Shown: positions 1-7,887, counted from the stretch's first letter. The stretch is DNA of 64,000 bases from RYN-230 sp963829725 (GCA_963829725.1 CAWHJW010000015.1:372001-436000); one strand, 5' to 3'. The notes: generated by a model not told the origin, from the sequence alone. Numbers and translations: made by a program.

Positions 1-1037
1 TGGAAGTGGGCCGCCCGCTGCGGCCCATGCTGGCCGCTTCCGCGCCCACGGTGGCCGCCGCGTTCGAGCGGGTGTCCCCGGCGGCCGTCGAGTGGAAGAT
101 CGACGGCATCCGCATTCAGGTGCACCGGAACGGCCCGGAGGTGCGCGTGTTCACCCGCAGCCTGGACGACATCACCGCCCGCCTGCCCGAGATCACCAGC
201 GCGGTGCTGCGCAGTCCCGCCCAGGCCCTGGTGCTGGACGGGGAGGCCATCGCGCTCGGCCCGGACGGGCGGGCCAGGCCGTTCCAGGTGACCGCCAGCC
301 GGGCCGGCACCCAGGGCGTCCCGGGCCGCCTGGGCCGCGACACCCCGCTCACCCCGTTCTTTTTCGACCTGCTGCACGCCGACGGCCGCGACCTGCTCGA
401 CGAGCCCGCAGCCGGGCGGCAGGACCTGCTGGCCGCGCTGCTGCCCGCGGAACTGCGGGTGCCGCGGCTGGTGACCGGGGATCCCGCCGAGGCGGAGCGG
501 TTCTTCGCCGATGCCGTGGCCCGCGGGCATGAGGGAGTAGTGGTCAAGTCCCTGGATGCGCCGTACGCGGCGGGCCGCCGCGGCAGCGACTGGATCAAGG
601 TGAAGCCGCGGCACACCCTGGACCTGGTGGTACTGGCCGCCGAGTGGGGGCATGGCCGCCGCCGCGGCTGGCTGTCCAACCTGCACCTGGGTGCCCGGGA
701 TCCGGAGACCGGCGGCTTCGTCATGCTGGGCAAGACGTTCAAGGGGCTCACCGACCAGATGCTCGGCTGGCAGACCGAGCGACTGCTGGAACTGGCCGAG
801 CCGGCCCCGGCCCGCCCGGGCGGCGACCGGCGGGACGCCTACGGCGTGTTCCGGGTCCGGCCGGAACTGGTCGTTGAGATCGCCTTTGACGGGGTGCAGG
901 CGAGCCCGCGCTACCCGGGCGGCGTGGCGCTGCGGTTCGCCCGGGTGCTGCGGCACCGCCCCGACAAGCCGGCCGCCGAGGCCGACACCATTGGCGCGGT
1001 CCGCGCCATCTGGGAGGGCACGCCGCCACCAGGGTGA
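1..1037 (+). CDS. ATP-dependent DNA ligase, 5' end outside window
   Basis: The visible 344 or so residues form the adenylation and OB-fold core of an ATP-dependent DNA ligase of the actinobacterial LigB type, which seals nicks with ATP. The adenylation motif EWKIDGIRIQVHR (KxDG lysine nucleophile) lies about 30 residues into the visible part, followed by DGEAIAL, FFFDLLHADGRD, EGVVVKS and WIKVKP, all hallmarks of nucleotidyltransferase motifs III to V. The frame is open to the left edge, and family members are about 500 residues with an N-terminal DNA-binding domain, so the in-frame GTG at base 6 is not the true start. It ends with TGA at 1035-1037. The class is certain; whether it is LigB or a related paralogue is not. 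Confidence 0.9.
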   Translation, partial: EVGRPLRPMLAASAPTVAAAFERVSPAAVEWKIDGIRIQVHRNGPEVRVFTRSLDDITARLPEITSAVLRSPAQALVLDGEAIALGPDGRARPFQVTASRAGTQGVPGRLGRDTPLTPFFFDLLHADGRDLLDEPAAGRQDLLAALLPAELRVPRLVTGDPAEAERFFADAVARGHEGVVVKSLDAPYAAGRRGSDWIKVKPRHTLDLVVLAAEWGHGRRRGWLSNLHLGARDPETGGFVMLGKTFKGLTDQMLGWQTERLLELAEPAPARPGGDRRDAYGVFRVRPELVVEIAFDGVQASPRYPGGVALRFARVLRHRPDKPAAEADTIGAVRAIWEGTPPPG

Positions 1038-1184
1038 ACCCGGGCCTGCGCTGCTCAGCGCGCACTGAGAGGTGAGCCGCATGGATCACGCAGTTTCGGG
1101 TGGCCTCCTTGGACTGTGATGGGCCAGCCAGGCCCATGGCCGGGGCAGGGTAGCCGGGGCCACTCGATCACCAGGGAGTAACAG

Positions 1185-1433
1185 GTGCGAATCAGCCGAC
1201 CACTCATGGGCACCGCCGTGGCCGCGGCCGCGCTCGGTGCCACCATGGCCTGGGGCCTGACCATGGCCAGCGCCTCCGCTGGCACAGCTGGCCAGTCGGT
1301 GGCCACACACTCGGCCGTCACATCCGCGGGCAAGGCCACGCCGCCCCCGGCTAAGGGCACGGCCCACCACTGCACGCACATGCCCAGCCGCAGCGGCGCG
1401 CCTTCCAGCACGCCGGGGGCCATGCCGGGCTGA
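1185..1433 (+). CDS. Small secreted protein, unknown function
   Basis: An 82-residue protein starts with GTG behind an AGGGAG ribosome binding site. The N-terminus (MRISR, then an Ala/Gly-rich hydrophobic stretch to about residue 32 ending ASAG) is a plausible Sec signal peptide. The mature part is short, Ser/Thr/Pro-rich, and holds a HHCTHM cluster that could bind metal. No family is recognised. It sits alone between the ligase and the pentapeptide gene. The start and signal peptide are supported by sequence; any role is unknown. Confidence 0.5.
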   Translation: MRISRPLMGTAVAAAALGATMAWGLTMASASAGTAGQSVATHSAVTSAGKATPPPAKGTAHHCTHMPSRSGAPSSTPGAMPG

Positions 1434-1580
1434 GCCGAGTCACCTGCCGGGCGGGCCCGGCCCCGTGGGCCGCAACCACCAGGGTACGTCCCGGCCTGCG
1501 GTCGCCGCGGGGCCGGGCTGGATACGCGCTGACCAAGGGCATCGAGACGCTCGCCGCCGTGCGGCTGGGCCGCTGCACGA

Positions 1581-1614
1581 GGCGCTGTCCCGGCGGCGCC
1601 ACCGGGACAGCGCC
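1581..1614. promoter_or_regulatory. 13-bp inverted repeat before pentapeptide gene
   Basis: GGCGCTGTCCCGG (1581-1593) and CCGGGACAGCGCC (1602-1614) are perfect inverted repeats around an 8-base loop. The hairpin ends 17 bases before the GTG start at 1632 and just before its AAGGTGG ribosome binding site. It has no U-tract, so it is either an operator or a 5' UTR structure. Confidence 0.6.
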
Positions 1615-1631
1615 CCCCTTAAGGTGGTGCG

Positions 1632-2282
1632 GTGCCCCCGGACAAGCTCGAGGAGCTGCCCTACGCGAGCGTGCTGAGCTCCCACCCGGGCCCGCTGTCG
1701 GCCGGGGAGAGCTACGAGTGCGCCCACTTCGACGGGCTGGCGCTGGATGACCCGCAGGCGTCCGGCACCCGGTTCCTGGAATGCGCGTTCACCAAGGTGT
1801 CCATCTCCGGCGGCCAGCTGCGCCGGGCCGGGTTCAGCGACGTGTGGCTGTCCGGGGTGCGGCTGACCGCGGCCGAGCTCGCCGATTCCAGCTGGTCCGA
1901 TGCCACCATCCTCGGCTCGGTGGCCGCCGGGGTGAGTGCGCACGGGGCGCAGCTGCGCCGGGTGACCTTCCGGCGCTGCAAGCTGGACGGGGTGAACTTC
2001 CGTCAGGCCAGGCTGACCGACGTGAGCTTCGAGGACTGCCTGCTGCGCGGCGTCGATTTCGGCGGGGCCGCCCTGCAGCGCTGCACCTTTCCCGGCTCGC
2101 AGCTCCGCGAGACGGACTTCAGCCGGGTCACGTGCAAGCGCGTGGACCTGCGCGGGGCCGAGCTGGGCCTCATCATCACGCCCGGTTCGCTGAACGGCGT
2201 CATCGTCAGCACCGCCCAGCTCACTGTCCTCGCCCCGCTCCTCGCGGAGCAGGCGGGCATCGTGGTCGAAGACGCGGGCTGA
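1632..2282 (+). CDS. Pentapeptide-repeat protein
   Basis: A 216-residue soluble protein with pentapeptide A(D/N)LXX-type repeats through most of its length (for example FLECAF, FRRCKLDGVNFRQARL, FEDCLLRGVDFGGAAL, TDFSRVTCKRVDLRGAEL), predicting a right-handed quadrilateral beta-helix. The C-terminal part (about 180-216) is non-repeat and helical. The GTG start follows AAGGTGG with short spacing. Length is close to Qnr/MfpA-type DNA mimics, but most pentapeptide proteins have no known role and gyrase protection is only a possibility. It converges with the ABM gene downstream. Confidence 0.85.
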   Translation: MPPDKLEELPYASVLSSHPGPLSAGESYECAHFDGLALDDPQASGTRFLECAFTKVSISGGQLRRAGFSDVWLSGVRLTAAELADSSWSDATILGSVAAGVSAHGAQLRRVTFRRCKLDGVNFRQARLTDVSFEDCLLRGVDFGGAALQRCTFPGSQLRETDFSRVTCKRVDLRGAELGLIITPGSLNGVIVSTAQLTVLAPLLAEQAGIVVEDAG

Positions 2283-2312
2283 CCGCAGCGGCCAGCGGGT
2301 CAGCGGCCCGGA

Positions 2313-2636
2313 CTAGCGTGGAGCCACCTCGGACATCTCCGACCACCCCGCGCCCGGGACCCCCTGGACATTGATGATCTTCGGGGTCTCGGCGACGGCG
2401 TCGGGTGCCCAGCCGACGAACGTCTTGAAGTGGGCGGAGTTCACGTGCGCGGCCGCCGCGTCGTCTCCGAACGCCTCGATCAGGACGAACTGGTCGGGAT
2501 TGTCCACGCTCCGCGACCACTCAAAGAAGATGTTGCCCGGCTCACCGCGGGTGCCCTGGGTGAACTCGGCCACGTCAGCCAGCCAGCTGCCGCTCCGCTC
2601 CGGCTTGATGGTCCACTTGACGACGATGAGGATCAT
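2313..2636 (-). CDS. ABM-domain monooxygenase-like protein
   Basis: A 107-residue single-domain protein of the antibiotic biosynthesis monooxygenase (YgiN-like) dimeric ferredoxin-like fold. It begins MILIVVKWTIKPE, followed by the FFEWSRSVDNPDQFVLIEAFGDDAAAAHVNS block, where the sheet edge and the HVNS/HF segment are typical. The start at 2636 is chosen because AAGGAG lies seven bases upstream; a longer open frame to 2690 lacks a site. Substrate is unknown; relatives act on quinols or polyketides without cofactor. Confidence 0.85.
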   Translation of the reverse strand: MILIVVKWTIKPERSGSWLADVAEFTQGTRGEPGNIFFEWSRSVDNPDQFVLIEAFGDDAAAAHVNSAHFKTFVGWAPDAVAETPKIINVQGVPGAGWSEMSEVAPR

Positions 2637-2792
2637 GGATGACTCCTTCGGCATCGGGCGCGGGGGCATGGGGCTGGTGACGCTGATCATATAGACGGGC
2701 CCGGGCGGCGGGCGGCGCAGAAAGAGACACCGGGCCGCCCGGGCCGCTCATGGCCGGCCCGCTCATTTCCACCCGGCGCAGGGCCAGCCGGC

Positions 2793-3254
2793 TCAGGCCA
2801 GGCGGGCCGGGAAGCCGCCGGTGGCGATGGGGCCCCAGCGCTCGATCGTGACCCGGATCAGCGACTTGCCCTGGCGCTGCATCGCGGCCCGGTACTGCGC
2901 CCAGTCGCTGTGCTGGCCGGCGATGCACCGGAAGTACTCCACCAGCGGCTCCATCGCCTCCGGCAGGCCGAGCACCTCGGCGGTGCCGCTGACCTGGACC
3001 CACGGGCCGCCGAAATCATCCGACAGCACCAGGGCGTCCACCCGCGGCTCACGGCGGGCATTGTGCGCCTTGGCCCGTTCCGGGTAGGTCGCGACGACCA
3101 GTCGGCCCTGGCCGTCCACGCCCGCGGTGACCGGCGACAGCTGTGGCGACCCGTCCCGCCTGCGGGTGACCAGCACCACCTGGTGCCGCGGCCGGATGAA
3201 GTCGAGCAGGGCGTCCCGGCCGACCACGTCGGTGGTGGCAATCTGAGGGCTCAT
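2793..3254 (-). CDS. PPOX-class F420/flavin-dependent oxidoreductase family protein
   Basis: A 153-residue split-barrel flavoprotein of the pyridoxamine 5'-phosphate oxidase-like superfamily. The core reads VVLVTRRRDGSPQLSPVTAGVDGQGRLVVAT, then ERAKAHNARREPRVDALVLSDDFGGPWVQVSGTAEV, the usual TxxxDGxPxxxPV and RxPRV blocks. The start at 3254 has GGAGG seven bases upstream. In actinobacteria such proteins often bind F420, but F420 binding is not shown here. Upstream lies the divergent-free 3' end of trpS, transcribed in the same direction. Confidence 0.85.
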   Translation of the reverse strand: MSPQIATTDVVGRDALLDFIRPRHQVVLVTRRRDGSPQLSPVTAGVDGQGRLVVATYPERAKAHNARREPRVDALVLSDDFGGPWVQVSGTAEVLGLPEAMEPLVEYFRCIAGQHSDWAQYRAAMQRQGKSLIRVTIERWGPIATGGFPARLA

Positions 3255-3327
3255 CGGTACCTCCGCATCAGCCGGCATCTTACGGCCCCGGCACTGCGGC
3301 CCCCGGCCCGGCCCGGCGTGCACCGGC

Positions 3328-4410
3328 TCAGTACGACGTGTGCATCAGCTGCTGTACCTCACTGAGCGTCCGGGCTGCGACCTGGCCGGCCCGCTCGTTC
3401 CCGGCCGCCAGCACCTGGCGCAGGTAGCCGGGGTCAGCCGTCAGTTCCCGGCGGCGGGCCCGGAGCGGCCGCAGCCGTTCGTTGAGCGCCTCGGTGAGGA
3501 CCCGCTTCAGCGCGGCCGCGCCGCCGTCCCCGATCCCGGCCACGACGTCCGCGGGCGGGCGACCGGTGGCCAGCGCGGCCAGCAGCACCAGGCTGGACAC
3601 AGCCGGGCGCCGGTCCGGCTCGTAGCTGATGGCGCGCTCGGTATCGGTGACCGCGCCGCGGATCAGCCGGGCGGTCTCGTCCTCGGTGGCGGCCAGCGTG
3701 ATCGCATTGCCGCGGCTCTTGCTCATCTTGCGGCCGTCGGTGCCGAGCAGCAGCGGCGCGGCGGACAGCAGCGCGTCCGGCCGCGGGAAGTACGGCCGGC
3801 CGGGACTGTAGCGCTCGTTGAACCGGCGGGCGATGGTCCGGGTGATCTCCAGGTGCGGTAGCTGGTCCCGGCCGACCGGGACCAGGTTGGCCTGGCAGGC
3901 GAGGATGTCCGCCGCCTGGTGCACCGGGTAGCTGAACATCAGGGCGGACATGGACGACCCCCCGGTCTCGCCGAACTCCTCTTTCACCGTGGGGTTACGG
4001 CTGACTTCCGCCACGCTGACCAGGCTGAGGAACGGGAGCAGCAGCTGGTTCAGCGCCGGGACCTGGCTGTGCGCGAAGACCGTGCACCGGTCCGGGTCCA
4101 GCCCGGCCGCGAGGTAGTCGGCCACCAGGCCGAGGACGTCGGCGGGCAGGGTGGCGGCCGCGTCCCGGTCGGTGAGCGCCTGGTAGTCGGCGATGAGCAC
4201 CATGACGCCGACGCCGAGGTCCTGCAGCCGGACCCGGTTGAGCAGGGTGCCGAACAGGTGGCCGACGTGCAGCGGCCCGGTCGGCCGGTCGCCGGTGAGC
4301 ACCCGGAACCGGCCCGGGTCGGCGCGGATGGCCGCCTCCAGCGCGTCGCTGCGCCGCTGCGCGGCCATGAGGGAAGAGGCCGAGCGGAAATCAACTGCCG
4401 GGGATGGCAC
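3328..4410 (-). CDS. trpS: Tryptophan--tRNA ligase
   Basis: A 360-residue class I aminoacyl-tRNA synthetase that charges tRNA-Trp. The HIGH-type motif appears as PLHVGH near residue 47, and the KMSKS loop as DGRKMSKSRGN near residue 225. The Trp-pocket region GSSMSALMFSYPVHQAADILACQANLVPVGRDQLPHLE is diagnostic of TrpRS. The GTG start follows GGAGG with five-base spacing. Length is normal. Some actinomycetes carry a second, inhibitor-resistant TrpRS; which form this is cannot be decided here. A strong hairpin lies in its leader. Confidence 0.95.
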   Translation of the reverse strand: MPSPAVDFRSASSLMAAQRRSDALEAAIRADPGRFRVLTGDRPTGPLHVGHLFGTLLNRVRLQDLGVGVMVLIADYQALTDRDAAATLPADVLGLVADYLAAGLDPDRCTVFAHSQVPALNQLLLPFLSLVSVAEVSRNPTVKEEFGETGGSSMSALMFSYPVHQAADILACQANLVPVGRDQLPHLEITRTIARRFNERYSPGRPYFPRPDALLSAAPLLLGTDGRKMSKSRGNAITLAATEDETARLIRGAVTDTERAISYEPDRRPAVSSLVLLAALATGRPPADVVAGIGDGGAAALKRVLTEALNERLRPLRARRRELTADPGYLRQVLAAGNERAGQVAARTLSEVQQLMHTSY

Positions 4411-4461
4411 GGGGGCCTCCTGAAATCAGGCCTCCGGCCGGGACCGGCTGGATCACGGAAC

Positions 4462-4483
4462 CGGCCCGCCCGGAGGCGGGCCG
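4462..4483. promoter_or_regulatory. 9-bp hairpin in trpS leader
   Basis: CGGCCCGCC and GGCGGGCCG are perfect complements around a CGGA tetraloop, about 50 bases upstream of the trpS GTG. A smaller CCTGA/TCAGG stem (4419-4430) overlaps the trpS ribosome binding site. Their arrangement could be an attenuator, but no leader peptide or T-box features were seen. Confidence 0.45.
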
Positions 4484-4618
4484 TCACGCACATGACTACA
4501 GCGGCCGCCTCAGCGCGGCGGCCACCAGCAGGTGCGGGTACGTCGGGTCACCCGCCCACTGTACCTGGCCGCCGGGCCCCGCCCGGGGGGCGTATCCGCC
4601 CGGCGGGGGGCTCGCACG

Positions 4619-5173
4619 GTGGCTGGCACGCTCCGGATGCTGCAGCCGGGGGCGCCGCTGGCTGACCCGCTGGAGCCCTACGCGCAGGTGGACCGGACCC
4701 GGCCGGACGGCGGCGGCTGGGTGATGGCGCACCTGGTCGGCGGGCTGGACGGCTCCGCCGCCATCGGCGGCCGGGTCGGTGACCTGTCCACTGCCCCCGA
4801 CGCTGAACTCTTCCTGCTGATGCGCGCGCTGGCGGACCTGGTACTGGTCGGCGCGGCTGGCCCGGCGCACGAGATGGCCGACGTGCTCATCGCGGGCGCG
4901 GAGCGGGTCGATCCGGGCCAGGCCGTGGCCGGGCTGGCCGCGCTGGGCCACCGGGTGGTGCTGTGCGAGGGCGGCCCGACCTGGCTCGGTGAGCTGGTCG
5001 CCGCCGGGCGGCTCGATGAGCTGTGCCTGACCATCTCCCCGCTGATGGGCGGGGACCCGCTGCCGGTGTCGGTGGCGCCGCCGGGCGCCCCGCTGGCCCG
5101 CTTCGCGAAGCGCCACGTGCTGCGCGGCGGTGACACGCTGTTCCTCCGGTACGAGCGAGGCGACGATGAATGA
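4619..5173 (+). CDS. RibD C-terminal-type reductase, internally shortened
   Basis: This belongs to the RibD C-terminal/dihydrofolate reductase-like fold used for NADPH reduction of pyrimidine intermediates. The N-terminal part WVMAHLVGGLDGSAAIGGRVGDLS and the LRALADLVLVG strand match the family, as do VLCEGGPTWLGELVAAGRLDELCLTISPLMGG near the end. Between LVLVGA and the MADVLIAG block, the roughly 50-60 residues normally found (the YGP-rich segment and the following strand) are absent without loss of frame. The start is uncertain: GTG 4619 has a G-rich upstream region; ATG 4637 and GTG 4532 are alternatives. Activity may be lost. Confidence 0.7.
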   Translation: MAGTLRMLQPGAPLADPLEPYAQVDRTRPDGGGWVMAHLVGGLDGSAAIGGRVGDLSTAPDAELFLLMRALADLVLVGAAGPAHEMADVLIAGAERVDPGQAVAGLAALGHRVVLCEGGPTWLGELVAAGRLDELCLTISPLMGGDPLPVSVAPPGAPLARFAKRHVLRGGDTLFLRYERGDDE

Positions 5174-5344
5174 TGGCGCCGCGGCCTGAGCCCGGGACCT
5201 GTTTCGAGACGCTGGCCATGCTGCTCGACGCCACCATGCGCGGGCTGGTGGTCATGGCCCTGTCCATGCAGCGACATCACGTCACCTCGGAGCGGCGGCA
5301 AGGACAGCAAGGACAGCCGAGCCCATCCCCGGGAACGGGGGCGG

Positions 5345-7081
5345 TCAGTGGCCGATGGCAAGCTGGACGATCTTCACGATGACCAGGACCATGGCGACGG
5401 CGAGGTACAGCCGGAGCGCGGACATGCCGATCTTGCGGCTGGTAGACATGACCGGGCGCTGCAGCAGGGGCAGCGGCGGCATCCGCCAGTTCTCCCGCAC
5501 CGCCGGGCTGCCGGCAGTCTCATCCTCGGCCGCACCTCCATCACCCGCCGGGCCGCCGCTGCCCACGCCGCCGCCGGCCGCGCTGTCACCACCCGCCGCG
5601 GCGCTGGTCGCGGCGTAGGCCACGGCGGCCGGGGCGCCCGCGCGCAGCCAGCGGACCACCGCGTAACCGGCCGCCCCCACCGCGGCCATCCCGCAGCCAG
5701 CCATGATCGCCACGATCTGCCGCGAGTTGATCCCGGGGAAGAGCACCGACGCGGTCAGGATGACCGACAGCGCTACCAGCACCGCCACCACGGCCCCGGT
5801 GAACAAGTTGGTCTTCCGGCCGTTCACCCACGGTCCGAGCACCTCGCGGTCATTGCACAGCAGCAGCAGGAACACGGACGCGGACGGGAGCAGCACCCCG
5901 GCCAGCGTCTGCACGCCCTCGGTCAGCAGGCCGAGCGGTGAGCCGGGGATCAGCACGATGGCCGCGGCGGCCCCGATCAGCCCGGCGTACACCGCGTAGA
6001 ACCCGCGGGCACCGCGCACGCCGCGGTGCAGCGAGTGCCTGAGGCCGAACACGTCGCCGATGGCGTATGCCGTGGACAGCGACACCGCGAACGCGCCGAT
6101 GACCGAGGCGTCCAGCAGCGCCACTGCGAACAGCACCCCGGCGGCCCGGCCCGCATGCGCCTGCAGGCCGGCGGCCAGCCCGGCGGCGCTGGTGAAGTGG
6201 CCGAAGCCGTGCGTGCCCGCGAAGGCGGCCGTGGCCGCGCCCATCAGCGCGGCCGCGCCGGCCACGACGATCACGATGCCGATCCACAGGTCAACCTTCT
6301 CGTACTTCATCCACCGCGGGGTGATCCGCTTGTCGATGACGTAGCTCTGCTGGAAGAACAGCTGCCACGGGGCGACGGTGGTGCCGACGATCCCGATGAT
6401 CAGCAGCATGACCGTGGCCAGCTGGCCGGAGCCGCCGGGCAGCTGCGGGGTGACGAAGCCGCGCGCCAGCTGCGGGGCGTCCGGGTGGGACAGGAAGTAC
6501 AGCGGGATCAGCAGCAGGCTGCCCGCGCAGAACGCCACCGCGATCCGCTCGAACCGCCGGAAACTGCCGGTGAACGCGGCGCTCACGATGACCAGCGCGG
6601 CCAGCGCGACGGCCACCACCTTGGGCAGCCCGAGGTAGCCGGCCGCCAGGGTGATCCCGATGAACTCGGTCACGATGGTCAGCGCGTTCAGGATGAACAG
6701 GTCGATAACGCTGAACGCGCCCCAGAACCTGCCGAACCGCTCCAGGATCAGCCGGGCGTGCCCGACCCCGGTGACCGCACCGAGCCGGAGCACCATCTCC
6801 TGGTTCACGTACAGCACCGGGACCAGGAGCAGCAGGGTCCACAGCAGCCGGGTGCCGTAGTCCTGCCCGGCCTGCCCGTAGGTGGCGAAGGCACCGGCGT
6901 CGTTGTCGCCCACCATCACGATCAGCCCGGGGCCGATGATGGCCAGCAGTACCTTCAGGTGCCCGGTCCGGCTGTGCCGCCCGGCGGCGTCCTCGAGCCG
7001 GATAGTGCCGAGCGCACCGCGGATGTCGCCGACGTGCTCGGTGTCCAGCACCGCGCTGCGGTTTTCGATCGCCATCGTCAT
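5345..7081 (-). CDS. Nramp-related metal ion transporter, probably Mg2+
   Basis: A 578-residue membrane protein with the LeuT-like Nramp fold. TM1 carries GDNDAGAFATYGQAG in place of the canonical DPGN motif, and TM6 reads GTTVAPWQLFFQQS instead of MPH, so the methionine that selects transition metals is replaced by alanine. Loss of that methionine is characteristic of Nramp-related magnesium transporters. About 11 membrane segments are visible, then a Gly/Ala-rich cytoplasmic linker (about residues 480-530) and one extra C-terminal TM segment. The gene is preceded by an M-box riboswitch and a leader ORF, so Mg2+ is the best-supported substrate; Mn2+ remains possible. Confidence 0.9.
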   Translation of the reverse strand: MTMAIENRSAVLDTEHVGDIRGALGTIRLEDAAGRHSRTGHLKVLLAIIGPGLIVMVGDNDAGAFATYGQAGQDYGTRLLWTLLLLVPVLYVNQEMVLRLGAVTGVGHARLILERFGRFWGAFSVIDLFILNALTIVTEFIGITLAAGYLGLPKVVAVALAALVIVSAAFTGSFRRFERIAVAFCAGSLLLIPLYFLSHPDAPQLARGFVTPQLPGGSGQLATVMLLIIGIVGTTVAPWQLFFQQSYVIDKRITPRWMKYEKVDLWIGIVIVVAGAAALMGAATAAFAGTHGFGHFTSAAGLAAGLQAHAGRAAGVLFAVALLDASVIGAFAVSLSTAYAIGDVFGLRHSLHRGVRGARGFYAVYAGLIGAAAAIVLIPGSPLGLLTEGVQTLAGVLLPSASVFLLLLCNDREVLGPWVNGRKTNLFTGAVVAVLVALSVILTASVLFPGINSRQIVAIMAGCGMAAVGAAGYAVVRWLRAGAPAAVAYAATSAAAGGDSAAGGGVGSGGPAGDGGAAEDETAGSPAVRENWRMPPLPLLQRPVMSTSRKIGMSALRLYLAVAMVLVIVKIVQLAIGH

Positions 7082-7182
7082 GATCAGCCCTCCGCACCCT
7101 GTGCAGGGTCATGGGGAAGGGCATGCGGGACCGTCTGCCCGTGCCAGGCAGTCAGGTCAGCAGGGAAGGCCAGCGGGCAGGT

Positions 7183-7257
7183 CTACCGCATGCCGGGGGA
7201 AGAACGCGAGAACAACCGGATTGCGGGCCATTGATGGCCCGGACTACTGCAATCCAT
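7183..7257 (-). CDS. Candidate 24-residue leader peptide
   Basis: ATG at 7257 is preceded by GGAGGAGG with seven-base spacing, the best ribosome binding site in this leader. The frame runs 24 codons to TAG and contains three prolines and the segment PGHQWPAIRL. Inside it, GGGCCAT and ATGGCCC (7225-7240) form a perfect stem with a two-base loop. It lies after the M-box terminator and about 100 bases before the transporter gene. Leader peptides control several bacterial Mg2+ transporters, so a second layer of control is a reasonable inference, not shown. Confidence 0.5.
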   Translation of the reverse strand: MDCSSPGHQWPAIRLFSRSSPGMR

Positions 7258-7341
7258 ATCTCGCCTCCTCCCGGCCGGGACACGCGCGGGTGCCAGCCAG
7301 CGGCGGCGCGGCGCCGCCACATGACACATCAGGGGAGAAAG

Positions 7342-7359
7342 CCGGCCACCAGCGGCCGG
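7342..7359 (-). terminator. Hairpin in M-box expression platform
   Basis: CCGGCC and GGCCGG pair around a six-base loop directly after the M-box aptamer, and on the minus strand the stem is followed by CUUUCUCCCC. It fits a Mg2+-dependent terminator, though the U-tract is weak as is usual in high-GC actinobacteria. Confidence 0.5.
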
Positions 7360-7368
7360 GGTGCACCC

Positions 7369-7523
7369 CTTCTCGTCAGAGCTTTGGCACAACACGACGT
7401 AGCGCCGAGGGCGCAGCCACTTCGGGTCACCCCTTAAGCCGGGGAGACCTGTCCTGACCCTGGGCGTCTCTCGACGTCGTCGGATCAGTGGCCTGTGTTC
7501 GTGTTGACGCCTCACCGAACGAG
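7369..7523 (-). ncRNA. M-box (ykoK leader) magnesium riboswitch
   Basis: The minus strand matches the conserved M-box blocks in order: GUUCGGUGAGGC at the 5' side, GUCGAGAGACGCC, GGGUCAGGACAGG, CUUAAGGGGUGA, and UGUGCCAAAGCUCU near the 3' end. The closing helix P1 forms between CUCGUU at the 5' end and GACGAG at the 3' end (six pairs). M-boxes bind Mg2+ and terminate transcription of Mg2+ transporter genes when it is plentiful. The regulated gene here is the Nramp-related transporter about 290 bases downstream. This is recognition by eye; boundaries may shift by a few bases. Confidence 0.88.
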
Positions 7524-7610
7524 GTGCCTTGCAAACTTGCGCAACTATACCGCACGCGCCCTCGGCGCGCCAAACCGGCTAGCCGACGCGGGCAGTCACC
7601 CGCACCCCAG

Positions 7611-7796
7611 GAACGGCTCCGTGCCCTCGCTGCGCGCCTGGGGACAGGCCCTCCCGCCTGGGGCCGCGACACCGGCGCCGCGCGGGCCCTCCGGGCCGCC
7701 GTCCCAGGGCGGGACTGGATCGTGACCAATGTCGGCAAGCTCATCGTGTCGAAAGGCATCGACCTGCTGCTCGCGGCCTCGGCCCGCCCCGCCTAG
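7611..7796 (+). pseudogene. Glycosyltransferase family 4 fragment
   Basis: The plus strand encodes RALRAAVPGRDWIVTNVG followed by KLIVSKGIDLLLAA, the VGKLIVSKGxDLLL block that begins the nucleotide-sugar binding domain of GT4 enzymes. The frame stops two codons later and both the N-terminal domain and the rest of the C-terminal domain are missing. It lies upstream of the M-box promoter on the other strand and is a relic. Confidence 0.55.
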
Positions 7797-7887
7797 CCAT
7801 ATGTAGCTCATTGTAAAAAAGTAACTACATAGCGCTATTAGCGAGTACCATATCAATCAGCGGCCCGAAGGGGACGGGGTACCGGAC
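7797..7887 (+). promoter_or_regulatory. AT-rich promoter region of chemoreceptor gene
   Basis: GC content drops sharply here. It contains an inverted repeat ATGTAG (7801-7806)/CTACAT (7825-7830), a perfect palindrome CGCTATTAGCG (7833-7843), and TTGTAA at 7811 with A/T-rich sequence 17 bases on. These look like promoter and operator elements for the MCP gene starting at 7888. Confidence 0.45.

Noticed and set aside
5170..5382. Small plus-strand ORF overlapping the RibD-like stop (ATGA-style)
   Set aside because: Its second half is antisense to the end of the Nramp-related gene and shows no family; coupling alone is weak evidence.
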